Source: Micromonospora echinaurantiaca
GTDB taxonomy: Bacteria > Actinomycetota > Actinomycetes > Mycobacteriales > Micromonosporaceae
NCBI RefSeq assembly: GCF_900090235.1
Contig: NZ_LT607750.1
Coordinates: 6,005,001 to 6,069,000 of the forward strand
DNA: 64,000 nt
Direction of reading: 5' to 3'
Shown here: one piece after another, positions 45,810 to 54,430 of the stretch
Numbering within the stretch: the first letter of the stretch is position 1
Layout: every line of letters starts with the position of its first letter
Translations under genes and position numbers: made by a program
Notes under the pieces: model-generated
The model's input: only the letters and a program-made list of their open reading frames with translations
Database searches by the model: none
Told to the model about the DNA's origin: nothing

Positions 45810-46642
45810 GCTTGCTCCAACCCGCTCACCCCGGGGTCGGATTCCCCGGTGTCGACCCCGAGGTGTTCCAGCTGGGCCCGGACCGACCACTCGGCGGCCC
45901 ACCACAGCGACCGGTCCACGTCCGCGTAGACCACGGCGACCACCTCGGCCGGGGTGCGGGCGCCCGCGTCGACCGCGGCCCGGACCTGGTCGAGCCGGGC
46001 GCGGCGGTGCGCGAGGTAGAACTCCGCGGCGGCGCCGCAGTCGGCCAGCGCCGGGCCGTGCCCGGGCAGCGCCGGGATCCCCCGGTACGTGCTGAGCAGC
46101 TCCAGGCTGGTCAGGTAGTCCCCGAGGTGCCCGTCCGGGTGGGCCACCACGGTGGTGCCCCGGCCCAGGATGGTGTCGCCGGTGAGGACCACCCGCTCGT
46201 CGGCGTGCTCGGCCAGGAAGCAGACCGAGTCGCCGGTGTGCCCGGGGGTGGGCAGCAGCTGGAGGTCCAGGCCGGCGCCGTCGATGCGGTCGCCCGGCCC
46301 GGCCAGCGGCGGCCCGTCGAGGGTGTGCGCCGGGTCGGCGGCCCGGACCGGCACCCCGCCGAGCAGCTCGGCCAGCCGGCGGGCGCCGTCGGTGTGGTCG
46401 CCGTGCCCGTGCGTGATCAGCACGAACGCGACCGGGCCGTGCGCCGCGATCCGGGACAGGTGCTCCTCGTCGGCCGGGCCGGGGTCGACCACCACCGCGC
46501 GCTCCGCGCCCGGCGCCCGCAACAGCCAGGTGTTGGTGCCGTCGAGCGTCATCGGCCCCGGGTTCGGGGCGCGCAGCAGCGTCACCCAGTCCGGCAGCTC
46601 GTCCGCGAGGGCGGCCGCCGGCGCCGTGAAGTGCCCGGTCAT
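45806..46642 (-). CDS. MBL-fold metallo-hydrolase (LACTB2-like)
   Basis: A 278-residue metallo-beta-lactamase-fold protein with THGHGDHTDGA, the HTGDS and TGDTILGRGTTVV stretches, and LPGHGP, which give a two-metal site. It matches the Rv3677c position of the conserved block, next to RidA. Relatives include RNA-processing or hydrolytic enzymes (LACTB2-type); the substrate is not known. It is coupled by GTGA to the large cyclase downstream, a pairing not present in the mycobacterial block. Confidence 0.9.
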   Translation of the reverse strand: MTGHFTAPAAALADELPDWVTLLRAPNPGPMTLDGTNTWLLRAPGAERAVVVDPGPADEEHLSRIAAHGPVAFVLITHGHGDHTDGARRLAELLGGVPVRAADPAHTLDGPPLAGPGDRIDGAGLDLQLLPTPGHTGDSVCFLAEHADERVVLTGDTILGRGTTVVAHPDGHLGDYLTSLELLSTYRGIPALPGHGPALADCGAAAEFYLAHRRARLDQVRAAVDAGARTPAEVVAVVYADVDRSLWWAAEWSVRAQLEHLGVDTGESDPGVSGLEQA

Positions 46643-46670
46643 GGCTGCGATCGTACGGCCCCGGCCGCAA

Positions 46671-46755
46671 CTCCCCGCGATCTTGCGCGATCGGCCCGGG
46701 ATACCTGCCGCTTCACGGCTTTTGCCCTGGCCGGGCGGCGCAGGATCGCGGGGAG
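46671..46755. repeat. 85-bp hairpin element with 18-bp terminal arms
   Basis: CTCCCCGCGATCTTGCGC (46671-46688) and its near-perfect inverse (46738-46755, one mismatch) flank a 49-bp loop between ridA and the MBL gene. The shape resembles small non-autonomous repeat elements often seen in Micromonosporaceae intergenic DNA. It might also attenuate transcription from ridA into the MBL gene. Confidence 0.7.
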
Positions 46756-46764
46756 CGTGGCGGG

Positions 46765-47226
46765 TCAGGCGACCTCGACGATGACCTCGACCTCGACCGG
46801 GGCGTCGAGCGGCAGCTCGGCGACGCCGACCGCGCTGCGGGCGTGCCGGCCGGCCTCGCCGAAGACCGCGCCGAACAGGTCGGAGGCGCCGTTGATGACG
46901 CCCGGCTGACCGGTGAACCCGGGGGCGGAGGCGACGAAGCCGGTGAGCTTCACGATCTTGACGACGTTCTCCAGGCCGACCAGCGAGTCGATCGCGGCCA
47001 GCGCGTTCAGCGCGCAGCGCTGGGCCAGATCCTTGGCCTGGTCGGCGGAGACCCCGGCGCCGACCTTGCCGGTCGCCAGCAGCTTCCCCTCGGCCATCGG
47101 CAACTGGCCGGAGACGTACACGTGCTGCCCGGACTGCACGGCCGGCACGTAGCTGGCCACCGGCGGTACCACCTCGGGCAGCGTCAGCCCGAGCTCGGCG
47201 AGCTTCGCGTGCGGACCGTTGCTCAT
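46765..47226 (-). CDS. RidA-family protein (enamine/imine deaminase)
   Basis: A 153-residue member of the YjgF/YER057c/UK114 family, which hydrolyses reactive enamines from PLP enzymes. Visible family stretches are VYVSGQLPMAEGKL, NALAAIDSLVGLENVVKIVKLTGFVAS, and the closing GRHARSAVGVAELPLDAPVEVEVIVEV, including the substrate-carboxylate Arg. It corresponds to Rv3678c. Its ATG is formed by the end of MSERSE repeat copy B (ATGA). Confidence 0.92.
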   Translation of the reverse strand: MSNGPHAKLAELGLTLPEVVPPVASYVPAVQSGQHVYVSGQLPMAEGKLLATGKVGAGVSADQAKDLAQRCALNALAAIDSLVGLENVVKIVKLTGFVASAPGFTGQPGVINGASDLFGAVFGEAGRHARSAVGVAELPLDAPVEVEVIVEVA

Positions 47227-47306
47227 GCCGCCACTCCGCTTCGCTGCGTAGCGGCCTGAGGCACCAGCGCGCTGAGCCCGATGATTCGCTCGCTCCGCTC
47301 GCTCAT
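47223..47306 (-). repeat. MSERSE mini-ORF repeat, copy B (27 codons)
   Basis: An 84-nt frame starting MSERSERIIGL and ending RSGVAA, matching copy A at 28982-29065 in length, frame and most bases. Its ATG (47306) overlaps the DUF4177 stop, and its TGA (47223-47225) overlaps the ridA ATG (47226). The flanking genes are in an ancestral block and would otherwise be joined directly, which shows the copy was inserted at the junction. Confidence 0.85.
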
Positions 47307-47458
47307 GCCTTGGGCCGCTTCAGGTAGGCGACCAGCTGGTCCGGGTTCGGGCCGGGGATCACGGCGACGAGTTCCCACCCGTCCTCGCCCCAGTTGTCGA
47401 GGATCTGCTTGGTCGCGTGGACCAGCAGCGGGACCGTGGCGTATTCCCACTTCTGCAT
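47303..47458 (-). CDS. DUF4177-family small protein
   Basis: A 51-residue protein (ATG 47458) reading MQKWEYATVPLL, then DNWGEDGWELVAVIPGP, the typical DUF4177 pattern. Its position upstream of ridA matches Rv3678A. Upstream in-frame codons to 47566 look like non-coding. Function unknown. Its stop codon overlaps MSERSE repeat copy B. Confidence 0.88.
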   Translation of the reverse strand: MQKWEYATVPLLVHATKQILDNWGEDGWELVAVIPGPNPDQLVAYLKRPKA

Positions 47459-47502
47459 CGGTGGAGGGCTCCCTCGGTGGCAATGACACTTCGAGGGACA
47501 GC

Positions 47503-47982
47503 CTACGGTCCGGCGGCCGGCCGGGGCGCGGGACGCTGCTCCGGCGCGCTCGGCAGTTCGCCGCACGGGCCGCTGTGCTCGTACCGCTGGGGGCAGCGGG
47601 TGCGGTCCGGCAGCAGCAGGTCACAGAAGACCCGGTGCCGGTTGTTCTGGTCGTCGGCGGTGGAGACGGTGGTCTCGCCGGCGTCGAGTTCGGTGAGGAA
47701 GCCGAGCGAGGTGGCGACCGTGCCGGCCAGGGCGGTCGCGGCGGCCAGGTCGGCGACCCGGATCGGCAGGTGGATGACGTAGCCGGGCTCCTCGTCGTCC
47801 CGGGTCCGCTCGGCCGGCCGGGCCAGCGTCCGCACCACCTCGACGGGCTCGACGATCCGCCGGTACGACCGCTCGTTGATCGGCAGGCCCGCGGCGACCC
47901 CCTCGCCCTCGCCGGCCGAACCGGGACCGGACAGGCGCCCCGTCGGGAACTGGGCTCGGGGGTTGTTGTCCGCGTCGCGCAT
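47503..47982 (-). CDS. Conserved hypothetical protein (159 aa)
   Basis: A 159-residue soluble protein with a low-complexity N-terminus and a compact middle region (GYVIHLPIRVADLAAATALAGTVATSLGF, VSTADDQNNRHRVFCDLLLPDRTRCPQRYEHSGPC). Three Cys (FCDLL, RCPQR, GPCGE) and His residues could form a metal site, but this is inference. It precedes the DUF4177 gene by about 45 bp on the same strand. I recognise no named family. Confidence 0.7.
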   Translation of the reverse strand: MRDADNNPRAQFPTGRLSGPGSAGEGEGVAAGLPINERSYRRIVEPVEVVRTLARPAERTRDDEEPGYVIHLPIRVADLAAATALAGTVATSLGFLTELDAGETTVSTADDQNNRHRVFCDLLLPDRTRCPQRYEHSGPCGELPSAPEQRPAPRPAAGP

Positions 47983-48293
47983 CGCTGCCTCCGGGCGTCG
48001 TACCTGGTCACGTCATCGCCATCCGGTCCTGGGCCCGACGCCCGGCCCGGTCCCCCCGCGCAGCTCAGAACGTAGGTCGCTGGCCCGAGTCCCGTAAACA
48101 GGACGCGCACGGCAGGTGACCGAAAGTCACATATGCGACACAGTGTCCGGTCCGGCATCGACCGAGCCGCCCCTCCCCCACGATCCCGCGCCGACCGCTA
48201 CCCTTCCGGTCGGACGGGCGCGCAAAGCTCGCCCGCCCACTCGAAACGCTCGTCGCCGCCGGTGGTGACGACGTCGCACCCCCGGGGGAAGAG

Positions 48294-48905
48294 ATGACCC
48301 AGCCACCCAGCGGCGAGCCGGTCGGCCAGCCCGAGGCGCCGAGCCCGGCCGTTCCGGCCGCCCAAGCCGGCGCCCCCACCGCGGACCCGACGAACCCCGT
48401 GCCGGCGGGTTACCCGCCGTACCAGGGCCCGGCGGCCCCGTACCAGGGCCCGGCGGCCCCGAAGAAGAAGCGCGGCCTGCTGATCGCCGCGATCGCCCTC
48501 GCCGTGGTGCTGGTGCTCTGTGTCGGCGGCGGCGTGGCGGCGTTCTTCACCCTGCGCAACGCGGAGACGGGCACCGGCGCCAAGGAGCCCGTGGTCGCGG
48601 TCGACGAGTTCCTCACCGCCGTCTACAAGGACCGGGACGCGACCAGGGCGGCGAGCCTGGTCTGCTCGGCGGCCCGGGACGACGACCGGATCGCCGCCAA
48701 GGTGGCCGAGGTGGAGAAGTACGTCGGCGCCCACCAGAACCCGCGGTTCCGCTGGACCAAGCCGAAGGTCGACAACCAGACCGGCGACCGGGCCACGGTC
48801 AGCACCAAGGTGACCATGACGACGGCCGACGAGAAGGTCGCCGACCAGGAACTGCGCTTCACGGTGGTGCAGAAGACCGGTTGGTGGGTCTGCGAGGTCG
48901 CCTGA
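48294..48905 (+). CDS. Single-pass membrane protein with extracellular domain of unknown function
   Basis: A 203-residue protein with a Pro/Ala-rich cytoplasmic N-terminus, then KKKRGLLIAAIALAVVLVLCVGGG as a basic-flanked membrane segment, then an extracellular domain (EPVVAVDEFLTAVYKDRDATRAASLVCSAARDD, ending VVQKTGWWVCEVA) with two Cys that could pair. The shape resembles DUF4878/lumazine-binding-like extracellular domains in actinobacteria. The start ATG 48294 follows GGGGGAA. It is upstream of the two ArsA-type genes. Confidence 0.8.
   Translation: MTQPPSGEPVGQPEAPSPAVPAAQAGAPTADPTNPVPAGYPPYQGPAAPYQGPAAPKKKRGLLIAAIALAVVLVLCVGGGVAAFFTLRNAETGTGAKEPVVAVDEFLTAVYKDRDATRAASLVCSAARDDDRIAAKVAEVEKYVGAHQNPRFRWTKPKVDNQTGDRATVSTKVTMTTADEKVADQELRFTVVQKTGWWVCEVA
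48420..48461 (+). repeat. Perfect 21-bp tandem repeat inside a gene
   Basis: Two identical consecutive 21-bp units (48420-48440 and 48441-48461) encode YQGPAAP twice in the cytoplasmic Pro-rich tail of the membrane protein. Confidence 0.9.
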
Positions 48906-48931
48906 GCGCCGTCGCTGGATAGGCTCGACGG

Positions 48932-49906
48932 GTGCGAGCAGCTGAGCGACCGGCCGACCCGGCCGAGGGATGGCCGGGCCGCCTCCACGTGGTGACCGGC
49001 AAGGGCGGCACCGGCAAGACCAGCGTGGCGGCGGCGCTCGCCCTCGGGCTGGCCGCCGGCGGCCGGCGCACCCTGCTGGTCGAGGTCGAGGGGCGGCAGG
49101 GCATCGCCCAGCTCTTCGACACCGAGCCGCTGCCGTACGAGGAGCGGCACCTCGCCGACGCGCCGGGCGGCGGTGAGGTGCGGGCCCTGGCGGTGGACGC
49201 CGAGGAGGCGCTGCTCGAGTACCTGGACATGTTCTACAAGCTCGGCGCGGCCGGCCGGGCGCTGCGCAAGTTCGGCGCCATCGACTTCGCCACCACGATC
49301 GCCCCCGGCCTGCGCGACGTGCTGCTCACCGGCAAGGTGAAGGAGGCGACCACGCGCACCGCCGGGCAGCGACGGGTCTACGACGCGGTGGTGCTCGACG
49401 CCCCGCCGACCGGCCGGATCGGCCGGTTCCTCAACGTCACCGCCGAAACCGCCCGGCTGGCCAAGGTCGGCCCGATCAAGACACAGAGCGAGGGAGTCTC
49501 CGCGCTGCTGCGCTCGCCGATCACCGCGGTGCACGTGGTCACCCTGCTCGAGGAGATGCCGGTCCAGGAGACCGTCGACGCGATCGCCGAGCTGACCTCG
49601 TTCGGTTTCCCGGTGGGCCGGGTGATCGTCAACGCGGCCCGGCCCCCGCTGCCGGCCGGTCGGGTGGTGACCCCGGCCGAGCTGCGCCGGGGGCTGGTCG
49701 CCGCCGGGCTGCCCGCCGACCGGGACACCGTGGCCGGGCTGCACGCCGAGGCCCGCGACCAGACCGTCCGCCGCGAGCTGGAGGATTCGCTCCGGGCCGA
49801 CCTGGTGGAGCTGGGTCTGCCGCTGACCGAGCTGCCGCTGCTGCCCGAGGGCGTGGACCGGGCCGGGCTGGACCGGCTCGCCGAGGCGCTCGTCCGGGCG
49901 GATTGA
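48932..49906 (+). CDS. ArsA/GET3-type ATPase, first of a pair
   Basis: A 324-residue P-loop ATPase with the deviant Walker A GKGGTGKT at residues 23-30, the switch region VVLDAPPTGRIGRFLNV, and a C-terminal helical part. It corresponds to Rv3679, which forms a heterodimer with Rv3680. No arsenite-binding Cys triad or TA-protein groove is obvious, so arsenic transport should not be assumed. In mycobacteria the pair protects against lipid-envelope stress. GTG 48932 is the start; the next gene follows after 57 bp. Confidence 0.9.
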   Translation: MRAAERPADPAEGWPGRLHVVTGKGGTGKTSVAAALALGLAAGGRRTLLVEVEGRQGIAQLFDTEPLPYEERHLADAPGGGEVRALAVDAEEALLEYLDMFYKLGAAGRALRKFGAIDFATTIAPGLRDVLLTGKVKEATTRTAGQRRVYDAVVLDAPPTGRIGRFLNVTAETARLAKVGPIKTQSEGVSALLRSPITAVHVVTLLEEMPVQETVDAIAELTSFGFPVGRVIVNAARPPLPAGRVVTPAELRRGLVAAGLPADRDTVAGLHAEARDQTVRRELEDSLRADLVELGLPLTELPLLPEGVDRAGLDRLAEALVRAD

Positions 49907-49963
49907 CTCACACCTGACGTCGGCACCGGCGCGTGGACCCAGCCGGCCCGATACGCTCGATTG

Positions 49964-51112
49964 GTGCCTTCCGAAGACGCGGCGCCGCAGCTGGACGTCG
50001 ACCAGATCCTCGCCGATCCCGGCGTACGCATCGTGGTCTGCTGCGGGGCGGGCGGGGTGGGCAAGACCACCACCGCCGCGGCGCTCGCGCTCCGGGCCGC
50101 CGAGCAGCACGGCCGGCGTACGGTGGTGCTCACCATCGACCCGGCCCGCCGGCTGGCCCAGTCGCTCGGGCTCACCGAGCTGGACAACACCCCGCGTCAG
50201 GTCAAGGGGATCGACGTCGAGTCCAGCGGCGGCGAGCTGCACGCCATGATGCTCGACATGAAGCGCACCTTCGACGACGTGGTGCTCCAGCACACCGATC
50301 GGGCGAAGGCGGCGGAGATCTTCGCCAACCCCTTCTACCAGGCGATGAGCTCGACCTTCGCCGGTACGCAGGAGTACATGGCGATGGAGAAGCTCGGCCA
50401 GCTGCACGCCCGGGGCGAGTGGGACCTGATCGTGGTCGACACCCCGCCGTCCCGGTCGGCGCTGGACTTCCTCGACGCACCGGCGCGGCTGTCCCGGTTC
50501 CTCGACGGCCGGATGCTGCGACTGCTGCTGGCCCCGGCGCGCAGCGGCGGGCGGAGCATGTTCAGCCTGGTCACCGCGTCCTTCGGGATGTTCTCCAAGG
50601 TCGTGCAGAAGGTGCTCGGCGCGCAGCTGCTCACCGACCTCTCCGGCTTCGTCGCCGCGCTCGACTCGATGTTCGGCGGGTTCCGGCAGCGCGCCGAGCA
50701 GACGTACCGCATCCTGCAGGCGCGGGAGACGGCGTTCCTGCTGGTCGCGGCGCCCGAGCCGGACGCGGTCCGGGAGGCCGCCTACTTCGCCGGCCGGCTG
50801 CGGGCGGAGCGGATGCCGCTGGCCGGCCTGGTGCTCAACCGGGTGCACCGGCCGGCGGTGCCCGACCTCGACGCGGCGGAGAGCCTGGCCGCCGCCGAGC
50901 GGCTGGCCGACCTCGGTGGGCACGAGGCCACCGAGGACGTGCTGCGGGCGCACGCCGCGCTGGTCCAGCAGGCGCGCCGGGAGCAGCGGGTCGCCGAGCG
51001 CTTCACCGCGGAGTTCCCGGCGGTGCCGGCGGTGTCGGTGACGGCGCAGCCCGCCGACGTGCACGACGTCGACGGGCTGCGGACGATCGGCGCGGCGATC
51101 AGCCGGACCTGA
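49964..51112 (+). CDS. ArsA/GET3-type ATPase, second of a pair
   Basis: A 382-residue partner (GTG 49964; TTG at 49961 is the alternative) corresponding to Rv3680. Walker A reads GAGGVGKT (28-35), lacking the signature Lys of deviant P-loops. The switch region is LIVVDTPPSRSALDFLDAP, and a Met/Phe-rich region (GMFSKVVQKVLGAQLL, FGGFRQRAEQTY) is present. Adjacent position and coordinated spacing support a heterodimer with the upstream protein. It converges on the WhiB gene. Confidence 0.9.
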   Translation: MPSEDAAPQLDVDQILADPGVRIVVCCGAGGVGKTTTAAALALRAAEQHGRRTVVLTIDPARRLAQSLGLTELDNTPRQVKGIDVESSGGELHAMMLDMKRTFDDVVLQHTDRAKAAEIFANPFYQAMSSTFAGTQEYMAMEKLGQLHARGEWDLIVVDTPPSRSALDFLDAPARLSRFLDGRMLRLLLAPARSGGRSMFSLVTASFGMFSKVVQKVLGAQLLTDLSGFVAALDSMFGGFRQRAEQTYRILQARETAFLLVAAPEPDAVREAAYFAGRLRAERMPLAGLVLNRVHRPAVPDLDAAESLAAAERLADLGGHEATEDVLRAHAALVQQARREQRVAERFTAEFPAVPAVSVTAQPADVHDVDGLRTIGAAISRT

Positions 51113-51152
51113 GGCCGTGGCGGCCGGCGGGGCCGGAGCCGGGGCCGCCGGT

Positions 51153-51185
51153 CGGGCCCGGACCGTTCGCGGTCGGCCGGGCCCG
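51153..51185. terminator. Bidirectional hairpin between the ArsA pair and whiB
   Basis: CGGGCCCGGACCG (51153-51165), TTCG loop, and CGGTC plus CGGGCCCG (51170-51185) form a long GC stem with one three-base bulge. It lies between convergent genes, so it could serve both. Confidence 0.55.
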
Positions 51186-51196
51186 GAGCGCGGCGG

Positions 51197-51517
51197 TCAG
51201 CCGGCGGCGGTGACCAGGATCTTGTCCTTGCCGGCCTTGTCCTTGCCGTTCTTCTTCATCGCGGCCTCGAACATCTTGCGCCAGCTCGTCACCTGCGGGT
51301 GACGGCGCAGCAGCGCGCGGCGTTCGCGTTCGGTCATGCCACCCCACACACCGAACTCGATCCGGTTGTCCAGCGCGTCGGCCAGGCACTCGTACCGAAC
51401 TGGGCAGCTCCGGCAGATCCGCTTGGCCACGTTCTGTTCGGCGCCCTGTACGAACAACGCGTCCGGGTCCCCGTTCTGACATGCCGCCAGCGACGGCCAG
51501 TCAGTGATCATGCCCAT
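51197..51517 (-). CDS. WhiB-family iron-sulfur regulator (WhiB4/WblA type)
   Basis: A 106-residue redox-responsive regulator with the 4Fe-4S ligands Cys13, Cys35, Cys38 and Cys44 (C-x21-C-x2-C-x5-C), then the GVWGG turn (about 58) and a basic C-terminal helix (TERERRALLRRHP). The residues ADALDNRIEFGVWGGMTERERRALLRR and the TDWPSLAAC start fit WblA of Streptomyces and WhiB4 of mycobacteria. The neighbours (ArsA pair and PonA2-type PBP) are those of whiB4. The start ATG 51517 is preferred over ATG 51511 because the family begins with MGW/MGM-TDW. Confidence 0.93.
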   Translation of the reverse strand: MGMITDWPSLAACQNGDPDALFVQGAEQNVAKRICRSCPVRYECLADALDNRIEFGVWGGMTERERRALLRRHPQVTSWRKMFEAAMKKNGKDKAGKDKILVTAAG

Positions 51518-51920
51518 GTGTACACGTCCCCCCTTGCAGTACCTACCGACGTCGTGCGGACCAGCCGGCAATTCCCCCCGGTCGACCGGGCCTGCCTTCC
51601 CCAAGGCGGCACGGACGACATGTGGCGCTGTCGCCGCCCCCATCATGCTCTGTAGTCACCCGATTACGCAACGTTGTCGGCTAAATCCATCATTCCGGAC
51701 ACTCCCGGCTTCCCGGGCTCTCGACCGCCGCTTACCCCTCCCCAGTACGTGAAAACGCTGCGGCCGTCCCCCGAACGGAGGAGACTCGGCGCCGGGTTCA
51801 CGCAACCACGCACCAGGGGTCGTGCGTTTAGCACAACGAGGTCGGCGCGCGCAGGAAATGGGGAAAGAACGCCCCAGCGCCCCTCGTTACCTGTTCGCGT
51901 ACCCTGTCGAGGTGACCTGG
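51518..51920. other. Regulatory interval between whiB and the PBP gene
   Basis: About 400 bases separating divergent whiB and PBP genes, expected to hold both promoters. It is less GC-rich than average at 51655-51740. No credible gene is present; open frames on both strands are GC artefacts. I could not assign promoter hexamers with confidence. Confidence 0.5.
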
Positions 51921-54350
51921 ATGCGGAAACGTGACCACAATGTGCTGACCAACGCCGCATCGCTGCTGATCTGCGGCCTGTTGGCCGGCGTGGTCGTCGC
52001 GGCGGCGGCCTTCCCCGCGGTGGCGATGTCCGGGCTGGCCGCCAAGGCCGGCGCCGAGACGTTCGGCGCGCTGCCCAAGGAGCTGACGGTGGCCCGCGCG
52101 CCGCAGATCAGCTACCTGTACGCGGCCGACGGCAAGACGCAGCTGGCGACCATGTACGACGAGAACCGGCGCGACGTGAAGCTCGCCGACATCTCGCCGG
52201 TGATGCAGAAGGCCATCATCGCGGCCGAGGACCACGACTTCTACAAGCACAACGGTGTGGACCTCAACGGCGTGGCCCGCGCGTTCGTCAACAACCAGAG
52301 CGCCGGCGCCGACCGGCAGGGCGCCTCCACGCTGACGATGCAGTACGTCCGGCTGGCCATCGCGTACTCGGCCACCCACCCGGCCGACGTGGTCGCCGCG
52401 ACCGAGGACACCAGCGCCCGCAAGCTGCGCGAGATGCGCTACGCACTCCAGATCGACAAGGAGCTCTCCAAGGACGAGATCCTGGAGCGCTACCTGAACA
52501 TCGCCGCGTTCGGCAACGGCGCGTACGGCGTCTACGCCGCCAGCCAGGTCTACTTCGGCAAGGCGCCCAAGAACCTGAAGATCGAGGAAGCGGCGATGCT
52601 GGCCGGCCTGGTGAAGGCGCCCAGCTCGTTCGACCCGACCACCAAGAGCGGCTACCCGCTCGCCGTCGACCGGCGCAACTACGTCATCGAGAACATGTTC
52701 GAGATCGGCGCGATCACCCGCCAGGAGGCGGACGCCGCCAAGGCGACCAAGCTGGTGGTCAAGGACAAGCGCACCCCGAACGGCTGCGTCGACACCGCGG
52801 AGAAGGGCTGGGGCTTCTTCTGCGACTACCTCTACCGCTGGTGGATGGGGCAGGAGACGTTCGGCTCGACCTCGTACGACCGGGAGCGGCGGCTCAAGAG
52901 CGGCGGCTACCACATCGTCACCACGCTCGACCCGGACGCGCAGCGCGCGGCCGACAAGGCGGTCCGCAGGGCCAAGAAGGAGACCGCCAAGGAAGCCGCC
53001 ATGGTCGCGGTGGTCGAGCCGGGCACGGGCAGGGTCCGGGCGCTGGCGGTGAACCGGAACTTCAAGCTGGACGACCCGAAGAACCCGGCCAACAAGCCGC
53101 ACAGCGACCCGAAGCAGCGCAAGAAGGGCAAGCGGGGCAACTACCCGAACACGGTCAACCCGCTGCTGACCGGCGGTGACGGCATCACCGGGTACCAGGG
53201 AGGCTCGACCTTCAAGATCTTCACCATCGTCGCGGCGCTGGAGAAGGGCATCCCGCTCAGCTACACCATCAACGCACCGCAGACGTTCCGGTCCGAGTAC
53301 ATCGTCGAGCGGAACAGCCCGGCCGCCTGCCCCGGCACCAACCTGTACTGCCCGCAGAACTCGGGCAAGAAGGCCGGCGGCGTGCAGACCATGTGGAGCG
53401 CGTTCAGCGCCTCGATCAACACCTACTTCGTGCCGCTGCAGCAGCAGGTCGGCGCGGAGAACGTGGTCGACGTGGCCAAGCGGCTCGGCATCCAGTTCCG
53501 GGCCAGCAACGACGCCCGCTTCGCCAGCAACAAGGACTACGCGCACGACTGGGGCGCGTTCACCCTGGGCGTCTCGCAGACCACTCCGCTGGAGTTGGCC
53601 AACGCGTACGCCACCCTGGCTGCGGACGGCAAGTACTGCGAGCCGATCCCGGTGCAGGAGATCCGGGACCCGGAGGGCAAGAAGCTGGACATCGCCAACC
53701 CGCGCTGCGAGAAGCGGATCAGCACCGACGTGGCCCGGGCCGCGGTGGACGCCGCCCGCTGCCCGGTTGGTGACAGCCCGGCCAACGGCAGTTGCGGCGG
53801 CAGCCGGACGGCGGCCAACGTCCGCGGCATCGTCAAGGCGCCGGTGGCCGGCAAGTCCGGCACCACCGACTCGGAGAAGAGCGCCGCGCTGGTCGCGATG
53901 ACCAAGCAGTACGCGGTGGCCGGCATCATGGCCGATCCGGACTGGCCGCAGACCAACGTCAAGATGGGGCACAACGTGCCCAACGGCATCAACCCGCCGG
54001 TCTACGAGACGCTCCGGGACGCGATGAAGGGCAAGCCCCGGATCGACTTCGAGCCGCCCGGCAAGAAGATCTCCGAGGGTGACCAGCGTTCGATCCCGAA
54101 CGTCAAGTGCCAGCCGGTCGAGACGGCGAAGAACCGGATCGAGGGAGCCGGCTTCGACGCGGTCGTCTCCGACGTCAAGGTGCCCTCCAGCTGCCCGCCG
54201 GGCACCGCCGCCGGCACCAGCCCGGACGGCCGGACCATCAAGGGTGGCGTGGTGACCATCCAGATCAGCAGCGGCGGCGGCGCCAAGCCGGGCACCCCCG
54301 GTGGCCAGCCGACCAACCCCGGCCGACCACCGGGCCGCCCCCGAGGCTGA
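51921..54350 (+). CDS. Bifunctional penicillin-binding protein (PonA2-type, with PASTA domain)
   Basis: An 809-residue class A PBP making and crosslinking peptidoglycan. It has a membrane segment (LLICGLLAGVVVAAAAFPAVA), a transglycosylase domain with catalytic Glu103 (AAEDHDFYKHNGVD), and a transpeptidase domain with Ser429 (STFK), SIN at 498-500 and KSGT at 645-648. A PASTA domain follows (about 714-775), then a Gly/Pro-rich tail. ATG 51921 follows GAGGTGA; upstream in-frame GTG and ATG codons are possible but less supported. It matches Rv3682 by position. Confidence 0.95.
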   Translation: MRKRDHNVLTNAASLLICGLLAGVVVAAAAFPAVAMSGLAAKAGAETFGALPKELTVARAPQISYLYAADGKTQLATMYDENRRDVKLADISPVMQKAIIAAEDHDFYKHNGVDLNGVARAFVNNQSAGADRQGASTLTMQYVRLAIAYSATHPADVVAATEDTSARKLREMRYALQIDKELSKDEILERYLNIAAFGNGAYGVYAASQVYFGKAPKNLKIEEAAMLAGLVKAPSSFDPTTKSGYPLAVDRRNYVIENMFEIGAITRQEADAAKATKLVVKDKRTPNGCVDTAEKGWGFFCDYLYRWWMGQETFGSTSYDRERRLKSGGYHIVTTLDPDAQRAADKAVRRAKKETAKEAAMVAVVEPGTGRVRALAVNRNFKLDDPKNPANKPHSDPKQRKKGKRGNYPNTVNPLLTGGDGITGYQGGSTFKIFTIVAALEKGIPLSYTINAPQTFRSEYIVERNSPAACPGTNLYCPQNSGKKAGGVQTMWSAFSASINTYFVPLQQQVGAENVVDVAKRLGIQFRASNDARFASNKDYAHDWGAFTLGVSQTTPLELANAYATLAADGKYCEPIPVQEIRDPEGKKLDIANPRCEKRISTDVARAAVDAARCPVGDSPANGSCGGSRTAANVRGIVKAPVAGKSGTTDSEKSAALVAMTKQYAVAGIMADPDWPQTNVKMGHNVPNGINPPVYETLRDAMKGKPRIDFEPPGKKISEGDQRSIPNVKCQPVETAKNRIEGAGFDAVVSDVKVPSSCPPGTAAGTSPDGRTIKGGVVTIQISSGGGAKPGTPGGQPTNPGRPPGRPRG

Positions 54351-54368
54351 CGTCGCAGGACACGACGA

Positions 54369-54400
54369 CGGGCGGGCACCCCACGCGGGGTGCCCGCCCG
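54369..54400. terminator. Bidirectional rho-independent terminator
   Basis: Perfect 14-bp stem (54369-54382 with 54387-54400), four-base loop ACGC, followed by TTT on the plus strand. It lies between the PBP gene and convergent yqeY. Confidence 0.8.
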
Positions 54401-54430
54401 TTTCGCGTACGCCGGCCGGAGCCGGCGGGG

